64,000 bases of DNA from Rhea pennata (Eukaryota; Chordata; Aves; Rheiformes; Rheidae): assembly GCF_028389875.1 (NCBI RefSeq), contig NC_084678.1, forward strand, positions 18,506,899 to 18,570,898. Reading direction: 5' to 3'. Below, one piece after another: positions 24,456 to 37,400 of the stretch. Every line of letters starts with the position of its first letter. Positions within the stretch are counted from its first letter, which is position 1. The notes beneath the pieces are model-generated. The model saw nothing but the letters and a program-made list of their open reading frames with translations, had not been told where the DNA came from and made no database searches. Position numbers and translations under genes: made by a program.

Positions 24456-27400
24456 CCCAGAGACACGAGCTCCCCAACTCTCTGATGTGGCTAGACCTGA
24501 CTGGAAGGAAGCACTTTCAGGATTAAGGGTAACTTTTTTCCACACTATCTGTCAGTAATTTATATGACTCCTTTAGCAGACACCAGCACCTTGGTCACAA
24601 GAGGACTTCTGCGCTTACTGTGGGCAGACAGCAATCCTGAGCACAGCCTAACTGTGCAAAAAGAAGCAGGCCCTTGGCAAAGGCTTTGCCCTGACAGCCA
24701 GCAATCACCTCACATGCTCCAGCTCAGTGCAAAGGGGTTATTCTGAAAGGGAGCAGTTCTGCTTCAGACACTATGCACCATGGATGGTAGCTCCATCAGA
24801 GCAGCAAAAAACTCACCCATTAATCCTAAATATTTTTGATTTTTAAGCCCAGTCTGTTGTGGCAGGTGAAGGAACATCGGGGGCAGCCAACCATGCACGC
24901 ATATGCACAGGCTCAGTACACACACACAGTAAAAATGCACAAATGCAGAGCACAGGGCAGGGAGGAATTGGGCATGAGTTGCTGGGCAGTGACATGCTGT
25001 GGTTAAGAAGACCTGCTGGGTGTTGGAATAGAGGGGCTGGAATAGGGGGTCTGTGTGCCCTTCCCATCTGGTGTGCATGGCCTCCTACACCTAGTCTAGG
25101 TAATCAGGGCTGTTGTGACAAAGCTGCCACAGTTCATGCAACCTACTATGCAGACATCAACTTACTGAGGATGGGGTGCAAATATCACTGTCAGCATTAA
25201 AGCTGCACCATGAATGCAGGTACACATAAGATTAACAAAAACAAACAGGAAATTCCTCCACAAAAGTATACTGTCATGGAGAAAAGGATGAGATCAGGCA
25301 CCGGTAACCTGCGGTAAAATATAGTTCAGGAAAATAGAATTATCCCCAAACCAATTGCTACAAATGCTAGAAACAAAAACCTTAGGAGAAATCCATAGCA
25401 CTCTGCCTGGACACCCACAACCAGCATACCCATACACCCCAAGCTGTGGTCTGCAGTCTCCCACACTGAGGAAGAGTTGAATTTGCATTTGGATTAATCT
25501 GTTCTGGGCCAGGGAGCACCAAACTGCCCTGCTCTGCAGGGGACACCTAGGGCTGATGCAGAGCAGAGCACAGCTGCTTGATGCTCATGATGTAGAGTGT
25601 CTTGAATCATGAACAGAAGCACTGCAAGGAGGCACCAAGAGAATCACCTTGGCCATCTCTGGACACAGCCTGAGAGCTGCTGAGCCAGTGATGCCCCTAA
25701 CACTGTGCCAGCCTCCGCCTAGCAAAGTGCAGCATTGACTGAGAGTTCAGGCTGTTCCTCGTCTCACAGAAAACCAGTCTCTTTCCTGCTCTAACATGCT
25801 CAACCTAGTCCTCCCTCATCCGTTCCAGCTACTGTCATGCTCCCCCCACTTTTGCCAAGTTCCCCCCACCTCCATCCCCATTTCTCATCAACAGCTCATA
25901 TTTCCAGTTGTACCTTATGTCTTCTGATTATTTCACACTTCCACTCATGCTGCCCTAAACTCAGCTCTGTCCAGGCTGCCCACTGTCCTTGCAGGGTCAG
26001 AGCAAGCTTGGAAAGAGGGCCTACGTCCTCCCAGCCTTGAGAGCCTGGAGCATGAATCCTCTCAAATACGTCAGTCAGACTGGAGACTGTGCCCCATTCA
26101 GACAGGCACCCCCTTGGAGGCAACTCCTGCTCTACTGAGAATGGGGAGCATGGAAGACAGGATGCAGGGAAGGAGAGCACAAAGCTAGAGCACAGGAGAG
26201 AGGCAATGGCAGAGACAGAAACAGAGAAGGCAATTCAATTTTCAGAGGCTGTCCCACCAATTCAGCTCAGAAACACGATAAGAAACCCATTTCCAGCGAT
26301 AGGCACCCTAATCCCCAGCCATCCTGCATTTCCATTTCCAAGAGGCGCTGGTTCCAACAGGGAGGCATTTTCCCATCTAGGTTTGCTAGAAGGGACAGTG
26401 CTGTATTAAATACCAATTTTCCCAGCACTACTTAACTCCTTCTGTGCCTAGTTTTGCCAATCATGCGAGCACTGAAGGGACAAGGCAGCAGAACAACTAT
26501 TGCCTTGTGTCCCGGACTGGGAGAACAGAGCTGGGAGCCTCTCACAGGACCTTCCTGGGGGCTGCAGCCCCAAGTGACAGAGAAAAGGGGAATAAATGAA
26601 ATGCATCAGTAGTCAGGGCAGAGCAGCTTAGATTAGGAAATTATTATTATTGCTCAAGGCAGCACTCACACACTCAACTGAGGGGCAAATGACACAGTAA
26701 TGCCTACATCCACTGTTAAAACTGAGAGACAGATCCCAAAAAATTCTAAGATTGGTTTAAAAAACATTTGCCAGGAACACAGGCACACAGAGGGAAGAGG
26801 ATGCAGTCCTGTAGTTATGGCCATGCCCACCACATACCCAGCATGACCCCCACACTTCTGCAGTTCCAGCATTGCTGTGCAGGATGCAGCCTTTGCCTCC
26901 AAGTGACTAGGGAGAACTGGGAGAAGAAAGGTGCAAAGGGAAGACAGGTTGGCTGAAGAGAGATCAGCATAGGAACATGTACGGTCAGCGGTAAACGACG
27001 TCACTGTCCTCAAGAGGGCAGCTCATAGCGCTGGGCAACAGCTGCAGTCTCACAGGCGTGTTGCATCCCTCATCACCTCTGGGCCAGCTTCCCCAAGAAT
27101 GTCTGGTTCATATGCCCAGCAGTTACAGATCTCAGTATTAGCAATAGCTATCTTGTAAGAGCCACTTTCCTTCTAGCATGAAGTAGGACTTACCCCCACC
27201 ACTTGGAAGCCATTAAGCTGCTGCATTCATTGGATGCTAACATGCTGTCTTCTTCCTCCTTCCTTTCCCCAGATGCCTGCAGCCATCCCTCAGTGCTCCC
27301 TTTCCTTCCCTTCCACCCCCTCCCCCCGTCACCCAGCCCAGCACTGCTTCTTATTTCACTGCCCTCCCTCTCTGCTGACAACCACCATTTACCTCTCTCT

Positions 27401-27784
27401 GTTTCCTAGCATTAAGGCTCCTGCCCGCAAAGTTAATCAAGTCCCTCAGGCAGCTGCAGGGCCTGAGGGCTCCTGATCTGCCTGGCCAGGCAGCCAGCAC
27501 AGAAGCTCGGTTTGCTCTCCCCAACACCAGACAAAATTCCCCTTACAGAGGAGGAATAAACCTGGATGTTCCGATTAACTTCTTCACACCTTTCCTGACC
27601 ATTGCTACAAACTGAACCAGGGAGCTCTGTTGGAAAGAGGTGCCCCAAAAGCTGTAGCTTCACAAACAGACAAAGGCAATGGTGCAAAGCTTGGGGGGCC
27701 ATCAGATGCTTCATACCCCATCTCTCCTCATCCCTCTGCATTGCTCCAGCACCAACCACAACTGTCCATTCATCATCCACTAAA
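24456..27784. other. Gene-free intergenic DNA
   Basis: Unique DNA of mixed composition, including pyrimidine-rich segments at about 25800-25900 and 27240-27410. No exon chain, repeat family or RNA gene recognised. Confidence 0.45.
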
Positions 27785-27870
27785 CAAATGGAAATTTAAA
27801 GGCTCATGTGTCTAGAACACAGAAAACAATTTCCATTGCATTTTAATGGTGCTGTAATTGACTGGATCAG
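27785..27870. promoter_or_regulatory. Small AT-rich motif island, candidate regulatory element
   Basis: The block contains GGAAATTTAAAGG, ACAATTTCCATTGCATTTTA and GTAATTGACTGG. AT-rich and motif-dense relative to flanks. The role is inference. Confidence 0.2.
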
Positions 27871-28319
27871 AAATGATGGATGGCAGCAGAAGGGGGCTGG
27901 GCTCAGTGCACAGAGGAGTGCTGATGCAGTGGGAGCAACAGGAGATGTACAGCTGAGGGAGATCCTGGGAAAGTCCCAGGACTGGTGTTGCATGGGGCTG
28001 AGGGAACAACATGATCTACAAGGACCAATTCCTTCTCACACCTTGCAACCCCACCCTGCAGTGTAGGATCTGAGGTAGAGGCTCCTGCAAGAAACATCCA
28101 GGCAAAGGACAGAGCTGCAGCACTGTGCCAGCTATGCCTGTTCTCTGTGCTCCTGGGATGCACTGTTTTGCTTTCCAAGCAGCCCTTGAAGGTGCAGCTG
28201 CAGATTCAAGGCACAATCAAGAGCTGCCCACAGTGCTTCAGCCCTGGGGGAAGAGGAGCACCTGGTGGAAAGACAGAGAATCAACATGAGCTTTACTGCT
28301 CCTCCCCTTCGTAATCTCC

Positions 28320-28440
28320 CAGCTCTGGAGAGTTTTGAGCTGCACTGGGCAGTAATTGAAACCAGGCTCTTTAACACAGGTGCCAATTACTGCTTGTTAA
28401 TACAGGCAGCTGATAGATAAAGCAGTCTTTCAGCCCCACT
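28320..28440. promoter_or_regulatory. Candidate enhancer-like island with 10-bp homeodomain dyad
   Basis: A perfect 10-base inverted repeat, GCAGTAATTG at 28349-28358 and CAATTACTGC at 28384-28393, places two homeodomain-type sites 25 bases apart. Between and beside them are CACAGGTG and CAGCTG E-box cores and a TGATAGATAA GATA-like site. This clustering resembles a developmental enhancer. Function is inferred. Confidence 0.35.
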
Positions 28441-30754
28441 AGGATGAGAAGCACAAAAGCAGAGATGGTAGGGTTACTTATGCTAGTGTAGGATGTTGTA
28501 GGACAGTTCTGTGCCTTCCTGGTGCTTCACCAAGCCCTCTTCTGGTGACACAGAGGACAGGTTCCTGCACTCAAGCCCTCTAGCTATATACACCACTGCA
28601 TCTCTGACCCATCCTCACTTCTCCCCTTTTCCATGCCCAGTTTCCCCACCCTTCCCAGGGGGATGACAGCTGCCTGTTCTCCTTTTCTCTGTTCAAAGCT
28701 CCCCTTTGTTTGCGTTTGTGGGGGAGTTGTGGCAATGGGGAAAGTGGCTGATCTACAGGGAGCATGCTAATGATGGGGGGCTGGATTCCCAGTAAAAACC
28801 TGCTGCTCTTTAGTCTTTTATCCTCCAGGAACTGCTGACCTGGAGGGACCATGCCTTGGGGAAACTTCAGTGGGTAAATGACAAGAGGAATGATCCATCT
28901 GCACCAACATCAAGTAGAGGGGAAATTAGTCTTTCAGGGTAGAAAAAAAGCTGAAACCAGAGCCTGTAGTCAGGCAAATGCAAATAGAAAACACGGCACT
29001 GGGCCATACTACCAGGAAAATGCCATCTGCTCTGACTCCTAGCATCCTCCACCCTGTCGCGGAAGATACATCAGCTGAGAGATACCAGATTCAGCACAGC
29101 AGAACAAGACAGTATTTCTTAGTTGGCATCACACAGGGGCCCTAGATAACTGAATGATCACTTCAGGCCTTAAAAAAATCTATGAAACTGTGGACGTAAG
29201 CTACAGATGGCACTGCGTAAGGAAGCAACCCTGATGCCTACATCGTGTTCTCATTTGGCTGGACTGCAGCAGAGGCAACCCCAGCATCCCAGAGTCTACA
29301 AGCAACCATGGATATCACTTGGCACCTGAGGATGGATCCAGGAATGCTAGTGCCTCCCAACTTGGCCCTGCCTCTGCCTAGACCCACAACAGGCAGCACT
29401 ACTACATGGGATGGCACTGAGGAAGCCCAGGATCACCCCTGGTCATAGTAACACCTTCCCTTCCCTGTGATGAGGCTGGTGCAGGGAGAGGCATCCAGAA
29501 CATTTCCTTGAATCCTCTACCTCCCCGCTCCAACACACACACTCTTTCCTGCTTGCACTGTCCCTGCTGCCCATGCCTGGGCCCAGCAGACTGCTGGTGC
29601 ATAACTGCCTCCCCTGGCTGCACCACTGGCTGGGGAGTGCAGCTGCAGCTCCCGATCCAAGTGTAATGGGGAAAAGCAAGGCTGCTGGACACATCAGCAA
29701 ATGCAGACTTACAGCAGTGTTAGAGCTGTAATGGGAAACCACCTCACCCTGCACCTGTAGGGGTCTGAAACTCCAACCACTCAGTGAGGCATTGGCAGAT
29801 TGAGGACGAATGCCTGGAAAGAGACAGGGCACACAGGCACTACATTAGCAGTAGGGTAGGGCAGAGGGCCTGCACCAAGGAAGCCAAAAAACAGTACTCC
29901 AGGGCAGGAGCTATGTTGGGTTTGCAGGATTAAATCTCCCACAAGAAACAGCTTAGAAGGAGTGAGTGCTGGGCAGAAGCTGTATCCATCTCCACAGGCC
30001 ATGCACAAGACAACCAGGGTCTCAGGACCTGCAGTGTATAACCCAAAGACTGGGAGAAGTGCCTGCCTGCAGAGCTTACTAACAGTGCCAGCCTGTGTCT
30101 GCCTCATAGCCTAGACTGCCTTTAGAAGGGCATCTGTCAGGGTAATGCAGTGACAGAGCAATGCATTGGTACCTTGCAGCCAAGCCCTCCTGTTTCAATC
30201 CTGGCTCCAGTGTCATCAGCCATAACTTACAAATATCACAAGTCCCGTCCTCCAAAACCACAATACATTTTTTAAACCATGCCTGCCTTTCCGTCTTTGC
30301 TTGGGGGAATTCCAGCTTTCACGACTTCCAGGCCCAGCTTTTCACTGTAGCCTGGTTTCTAGAGTCCAGAAACTTCATTCCTGACCTACTCCAAGCTGGG
30401 CCTCTTTACAGGTACCAAACTGCAGTACCTGAGGCTTGGATGGTGTTATTGAGGAATCACGAATAGGCTGCAGTTCCTACTGCTGGAGAAGACACCCCTA
30501 CAGTGTTCGTGGCAAGGCAGTAGCCTGAACCATGTAACAGTGCAGCTCAGGGCTCTACCTAGGTGCCTCAGCCTGAGAAAAGAGACAGTTTAGGGGGAGA
30601 TCTCAGAGCCATCTGTCAGGACTCATCAACTTCCAGCTTCATTTGTACAGTAAATTACATCAATAAGGCAGGTGGGCCTGCCTTATGCAGGAGTCAGGGG
30701 ACATACTGAAACATGAGGTTAGAAAAATTGCTGGGCTGAGACTAGGAGTGCAGC
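28441..30754. other. Gene-free intergenic DNA
   Basis: No exon chain, repeat family or RNA gene recognised. ORFs are short and unremarkable. Confidence 0.45.
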
Positions 30755-30870
30755 TTTTAGCACGTTCATGACGATGGCTCCAATTAGTGCAATTACAGGG
30801 CTTGGCTGCATCTTCCTGACTGTGATTTTCATTAAAAATTGCATGGTCAATTCTGCTATTTTTTCTCTGG
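30755..30870. promoter_or_regulatory. AT-rich motif island, candidate regulatory element
   Basis: The block contains paired homeodomain-type cores in CCAATTAGTGCAATTACAGG (30780-30799) and a TTTTCATTAAAAATTGCATG stretch, bounded by GC-rich DNA on the right. Regulatory function is inferred. Confidence 0.3.
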
Positions 30871-33800
30871 GCAAGCAGCCAGAAGCTGGCAGCAGCCTCT
30901 GCTCCTGGCAATGCCCACAAGAAGGGCAGGGACAGACTGCTCCCCAGGGAGCAGAGTCTAACAACACAGGCCCAGCCAGGCACTCAGAAGTCTTGGCTCC
31001 TGGCAGTGACAAGATGGCCTAGGAGAGGAGAAATGTGTCCCACAGCTACCTGTCCTGTAAGAACAGCAGTCTTCACAGGAGGCTTAACGGCATTCAGCAC
31101 AACTGGTCCCTCAGCAGCAAATACCATCACGAATAACACACCACTCTCCAAAGTCCCAGATGTAGCTCAGTTTTGGCTGCAGCATCTTTCTTAAAGTAAA
31201 GCAAGACAAACAGCCTCCAAGATTGTTCACAAATCTATGACTCCCCAAGCAACTCCAGGATATAGAACCTCTCAGGTTCGCGTAACTCCAGAAAAAGAAG
31301 ATATCTCCATGTATTGGGTGCAGACTAGAAGCAAGAGTTCTTCAAGCATGCTTAGAGAGCAGAGACTCAAGGCTGTGGACATCAAAACCTGCATACCCCA
31401 GTAATGGGGGGAGAGGAAGAAACAGAGCCTCAGTGCAGAAGCAGGGATACAGAGATAGTGGCAAGGCTTTGCCACTGCAAAGATCATAGATGAATGTGAG
31501 CCCCCTGCAGCCCTAGGTTGAGTGGAAACCAGCCTTCCAGATGTCAGCACCCTTAGCTCCCCTTTCCCCGCTACACTAAGCACCAAACATATAGTAAAAG
31601 TTGCAGCGATCTTTAACTGAACAAGAAATGAAGCACAGCTTGAGGCAGCCCTACTGCTGGGCAGCAAGTTCCATGTTGCTGCTCTGCCTTGCTAATCCTG
31701 GGCATCACAGAGCCAGGCTGACTTTCCCACTATAAGATGGAGCTGCTGTGACACTACAGTAAGTTTATCGACCATCCTGTCTGCTAGGCAGAAAACTGGG
31801 GAGGGCTGAAGGGTTTGCAGGAACGCTTCCTCTTGCCCTCAGAAATTTCATTGTGTTGAAATTTCATCAGGAAGCCAATCATCTGTTCTTCTAGAAGGGA
31901 GAAGGGGGAAGAGAGGGAAGCAAAATCAGCACACGTGAACACCTGGTCTTACAGGCAAGAATGGAGTTTGCAGCAATGCGGCATCTCTGAGATTCATTCA
32001 ACTTTGCTTCTGTTGGTTAATTAGTTCAAATACCATCAATATTAAATCACAGCCAGCATGCATCCTCTACATTGCTCATAGAAAGACAGAAGCACATGGA
32101 AGCAAGGGTACACGCACACAAAGGTATGCACATACTCATGTCTGCACATATGTGCACATATATTCTCATGCAAATGTGTACACATAACCTGCATTTATGA
32201 ATGAGTCACATTTCATGATTATGGCTGCATGTCAGATTGTGTGTGCGTGTACCAGCATAGACAGGAAGGCCTGTACAGTACAAGCATAAACTTGCATATT
32301 CTTCCACACCAATATGCTACTGTGTCTGTGTTGCTGCATGCTCATGCAAGTCTCACCAGCACTATGATGCTCAAGATTCTGTGATTCTTTGAAGAGTGGT
32401 TCCGACATGTTCAGCCTTTACACTCTTCCTTCAAGAAAGGAGGATGAACTGAACTGTTCCATACAATGCTTCACTGTAGATAAACCTATTTCACCCATAC
32501 TCTAAAGCAGCCCCTAACTCAGGGGCACCTCAGCAAACAGAGTCTGCATGACTAACCTGCATCACTCCTCTCAGAAGACTGCCAGTAGCAACCTGTGGCA
32601 CAGACAAAAAGATCTCTTGAAGGCAAGAGACCTCACAGCCCTGCATCTGCACACAGGGCTGTGTTAACTCTGTGCATCCAGTTCCAAGACCACTATACCA
32701 GTTCAAGTCCGAAACAGTTTCATTGAAGGCAAGAGGCTGTGACCACCTCTGTACAAGGCGAAGGAGCTGCACAGCCACCCAAGGCTTATTTCCAGAGGCA
32801 AGTAGGATGCCAGTGCTACCCCCAGCTCCCACTCCCCTCTGTCAACCCCTCTGTAGTGTCTTCCTGTCTCCTCAATAGACTCTGACCCTCCTTCCTCATC
32901 CCCAGGGTCTGCACTTCACTGCTACCATCATAGGTTTATGCCTTCTCATTTTCTCTGTACTATTGCTGCAGTGCTCTCTGCTTCCTTCTCCTTCCTCCTT
33001 TGAGCCCTTCATCCTTGCTATGTGCTTGCCTCTCTATTTCTGATATTTTCAGGGATTTTTCTTGAAGTAAGGGAGGAGTGGGAGTTTTTTTTTCTTTTTT
33101 CATTAAATTTTGGGGCTTATTCAAGTAAGATGGACAGTATCCAACAGAAATGTAGTGCTGCTTCCCTTACCACTCTGCTGCACTCCCCCACAGCAGTACA
33201 GTCCCACCCCACCCATCCTGAGTTTTCCCCATAACTCTGCCATACTCCCCAGAAGCCACCCTGCATCCTAGTCCTGTTCCTGAGCAAGATGAGATTCAAG
33301 CACAGCGAAGTCAGTTTGAGGACACAGCTCCAGTTTCAGCAAAAGCAAGGATGAAGCCCATCAGCTTCATTTTTAGACCTATTTCAGAACCTGACCATAG
33401 GAAGATGCTTGTGAGATGGTCATCTAGGACCCACTCCCTTATCTTCCAAGGCTGTTGGGGAGGGGAGGCAGAGCACACACGGAGAGAAAGAACCCCACAC
33501 CACATCCTAGCAGAGTAGCCTCATCTGCCATTTTCTCAGAGGGTAACAAAGTGTTTAACCCTTGCCTCCTGCTGTGGTCCCTGCCAATGCCCGCATTCTC
33601 AGTCTGCCCGCTGGGCTCACGCACTCAACTTGCTGCTTGAACTAGCAGAGCCTGCAAGATCAGGTGTGCCTAACTGCAAAAAATCAAGATCTGCCCTGAG
33701 AACTCCAGGGTAGGGCTGGAGCATCAAGACCTCTTTTCAGTGCTCTCAGGGAGCCAGAGTCCCAAGAAGAAGGCACTCAGGAGAACACCAAACCCCTCAA

Positions 33801-34447
33801 ACTGGGGAGAAACCCCATCAGTTTCATAGTAGTTCAAGCAGCAGTACCTGAGGGGAACAAAGGAAATGGTCTTTATTTCCACGAGGAATCTTAGCCCAAG
33901 ACTAGGGATCCACATTCAGTGCACAGGGAAGCTGGGCAGCCCAAAAGGGGACATGGGGATGACCATAACCAGACACTGTTACATTCCCTCACAGAAAATA
34001 GCAACAAAAACTGATTCACCAAATTGCTAATTTACATCTAGGCTAGAGGCAGCATGAAACAAATAGTAATATAATGTTACGTTGCACTAAAATTATTTAC
34101 AGCATCACTGAGTTCATATCTGGGATTGAATGAGATATTGGTAGGATTCAAAGGCCCTTCAAGCACACTGTTCCTTCCTCAGCTCTACCTCTGCCTTTCC
34201 CAGGACAGCTTCCACACAGACAAGAAATACAGCCATAGCCCCTACTCATTCCTTGTGGCTAAATCAACTCTGCACGCCCAAGCCCACCTCTGTCTACCAG
34301 CACAGACCAGGACTATAGCAGCTGGGCATCCCCACACAGCCAGTGCTTCTACTTTGTCTCTACAACACTGCCTGTTGGGAAAGAATACTAAAGCAGCCAA
34401 GAACAGGGTGCTCTGTCCTGCACCCTATGGCATTCTCAACTAGAAGT
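30871..34447. other. Gene-free intergenic DNA
   Basis: Mostly unique DNA with no exon chain. A small AT-rich stretch (31975-32060) with GTTGGTTAATTAGTTC is followed by a CA/TG-rich segment, listed separately. Pyrimidine-rich sequence covers about 32820-33060. Confidence 0.45.
32100..32345. repeat. Degenerate alternating purine-pyrimidine (CA/TG) region
   Basis: The region is rich in CA, TG and CATATG steps and includes the perfect 14-base palindrome TGCACATATGTGCA at 32143-32156. It looks like an eroded dinucleotide repeat. Confidence 0.5.
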
Positions 34448-34477
34448 CCTAATCAAACCTAATCCAACCTAATCCAA
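34448..34477 (+). repeat. Three-unit 10-bp tandem repeat
   Basis: Three head-to-tail units of CCTAATCCAA; the first unit has one substitution (CCTAATCAAA). Confidence 0.85.
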
Positions 34478-37400
34478 AGCCAACATAGCTGAAGCCTGGT
34501 GAAACTCTGGAGTAGAGGAGCCTTACATACATAGCAGTCAGGGTGAGAGCAAAAGCAAAGTGCAATGAGAAGCAGGAAAGAAGGTCAAAAAGTGGTAAGA
34601 GAGCATCTATCACAGATACTCTATCCCTAACTTACTGTTTCTCAGAATTTAGGGAACACAAGTGCTTCTGGAAGGCTAAGAGGTGCAATTTATAAGGTAA
34701 GTTTCCCAAAAAAGACAGTTCTGTCCAACTCTATAGCTGGAACTCCCTGCTTTAAAGTCAGTATTTGCCCATTTCTCACAGTATCAACACTGTTTCCTCA
34801 TTTTCTGTCTTCACTGTACCCTCCACCTCTGCATCTCCCCTACCCAAAGCCTCAAAATTTATGATGAAAAACTGGTTCCACTTATCACAAATTACATGAT
34901 TTCCCCATCTGCCATCATAGTGCTTCTGCCATTGCTCAAGGAGTGAAACAGAGCAAACAGCCACAGTGGCTGTGAGTGAACAGGAACACAACATTTGGAT
35001 TTGGGACTAAGAACCAGCAATATTGGCATGGGGAGGAGGAAGGGCACATACACACTGTGCTTCCTCCCTTGAAAGCTTAGGCTCTCACAAGAAGCTGTTA
35101 CAAAACAAGATAAACCCACAAACAATAGGATCCTCTCAATTTCTTTCTATGTTTCCCAGGCAACACCTAGCACTCAACAACAGTTTAGAGTGCAAAGCCC
35201 CCTCTGTTTGGTCATTTAATGGCAGGAAGATGAAGAGACTTAAGCAGAGCTTCTTACAGCTTATTGTTTGGTCACCCCAGTTAGGCACCTGCAGCAGTGA
35301 CATTTACATCCAACATTACACTGTATTTAAATCCAGTCTTCCATGCTGGAGCTCTGAAAATCCAATGAAGGAGGTGCATTTCTGCTTCTAGCATACAGAT
35401 CCACAGCTACCTTTGCATACACGGGTTGGAGGGCATGACAGCATCATGAAGGCAGGTGTGCATGGATCTCAGCAGGAATGCTCCAGGCTACAAAAAATCA
35501 TTTGGATCCAGGACTGTTGCCCAGACAAACATGTAACTGTGGATGTTACAAGAAACCCTAGTAACTGTGGTAGAGAGGTCTCAGCAGACCTGGTCAAGTC
35601 ACACAGTATCAGACAGCACTCCAAGATGAAGATCCTTGCTTCAATCAAAGGGCAGGCCATGTGTTCAGTATTTGGCCAGGCACATAGTTTAGCATTCCTG
35701 CTGAGTACTTGCTTCAGTGACCTGTGGAATGAGGTGCTGAAGAGCCAACAGCATCTATTCTCATGTATAAGCAGGTGAAGTCCTTCTTACAGCATACTGA
35801 AGCCTGACCATGAGCCTTCACCTCACACAGACCTGACTCAAGGCTAGTGTGCAAACAGATCTCCACTTGTCATACAATTCCCGATCCAGCTGTTCAAGTA
35901 AAGGCTAAAGGAACAAAGGTTCAGTGCTTAAACCATATGCAAGATGGCCTGAAGAACATGCTCCTGGCACAGCCCTCAAACCTGTCAGGGTTCAATAAGA
36001 AATTGCATTCACCAACTACACCCACAAAGGGCTTGTACCTTCCCTCTCCGTGGGGAGCATCATACTACTGTCGGGGTATGACACCTCTCTGTGAGGCATC
36101 ATACCTCGTCTCAAACAAGTCCTGAGCATCCTGTGAAACAAATACCCCTTCCTACTTTCCTCTAGCAAACCTGACCAGATTTAAATCTTACGGTTTTAAC
36201 ATTTGGGAGCTGTTCTAGTATTTTAGAGCTGTGGCCAGCAGGAAACATGCTATTCCAAACAACCTTCTAAAAACCAATGTGCCATTTCATCTGAATGGTA
36301 GGAAGAAGCCTAACATATAACTGACAAAAAAGGACTTTTACAGCAGTAAAAAGGCCATGTACACATTTACTTAATCTCCCACAGGTACGTAGGAAGGTAC
36401 CAATTCTTCAAGTTGTCCAGTAGGGTATCTGTTCCCAGATTTTCCTATTAGAATCTGATTTAGAGTCTAAATGTCCTTTAGATATATTCATTCTAACTTC
36501 TGTATCTTGGCCAGTTTTGCAGGAATGGTTCTTCACAGATAGTTCCTCATATTCTATCCTTTACAGCCAAGAAGTTTCTTATGAGATGCTTGGTACAGAC
36601 AATCTAACCTTTCTACTTTCTTTTTCCCAAACATCTGCTACTGAACTTACCACCTACATCTAGAAACTAACATGGTACTTAACATAATTAATTGATACAC
36701 ATCCCTCCACATCAGTTAAAATATCCAGAAGCTTTAGTTGCTGGGTTTTTTTCCCTCAAAAAAAAAATCATCAAGAGTAGGTAGATTGGTAGAAACCAAT
36801 CCTCAAGAACAAAGAACCCCTCCCTCCACCCCATACTGTTATATTTTAAATAAAGAAAATCATAACTTATAATCCTGGCTCTAAGTGCAAAGGCAACTGA
36901 AGTTCCTGCCCCAGCTAGCTCTCAAATTCCATCCACACACAGTAGAATGAAAAGTTAAAGGTGGAACTAAAAGGAACAGAAGTACCTCTGCTATTCAGAA
37001 ACCCTCAGTGCATTCTTTCCTGGGATCCCCAAGTCCCATCACCTCTGTTCCTTAAGCCTGTGGCAGAAGAATCTACCGTACTGAATGGAAGTATTAAATA
37101 CAACTGTTGGTACCTGCTGGGCTGGTGTAGCACCTTCATTTTATATATGTTGCAGCAAGAGTAAAACAGATATTTGGAGCACAGCTAGCTGTGCAGTCAC
37201 GTCATTTCTTGAGCCTGGAACACAGTGCATGCTTGGTCAGAAAGAATCACATTTACACACCGTCCAACATTGGATTTGTTTGACATTGGATCTGCTTCAG
37301 TCCTGACCTTCCTGTTGAATTTTGGGGATAAATAAAGACAGAGTGCCAGGCAAAACCTTCAGGTTGGTGACAGTACTGCTATTGCCAAAAAGTCCTGCCA

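Noticed and set aside
24410-24480. Possible processed retrocopy with a poly(A) tail on the minus strand
   Set aside because: The sequence beside the A-rich tract has no ORF or recognisable parent gene.
32375-32391. GATTCTGTGATTCTTTG, resembling a CR1 tail
   Set aside because: The typical segment before the tail (GGACTAGATGATCTCC) is absent, so the match is too short to call.
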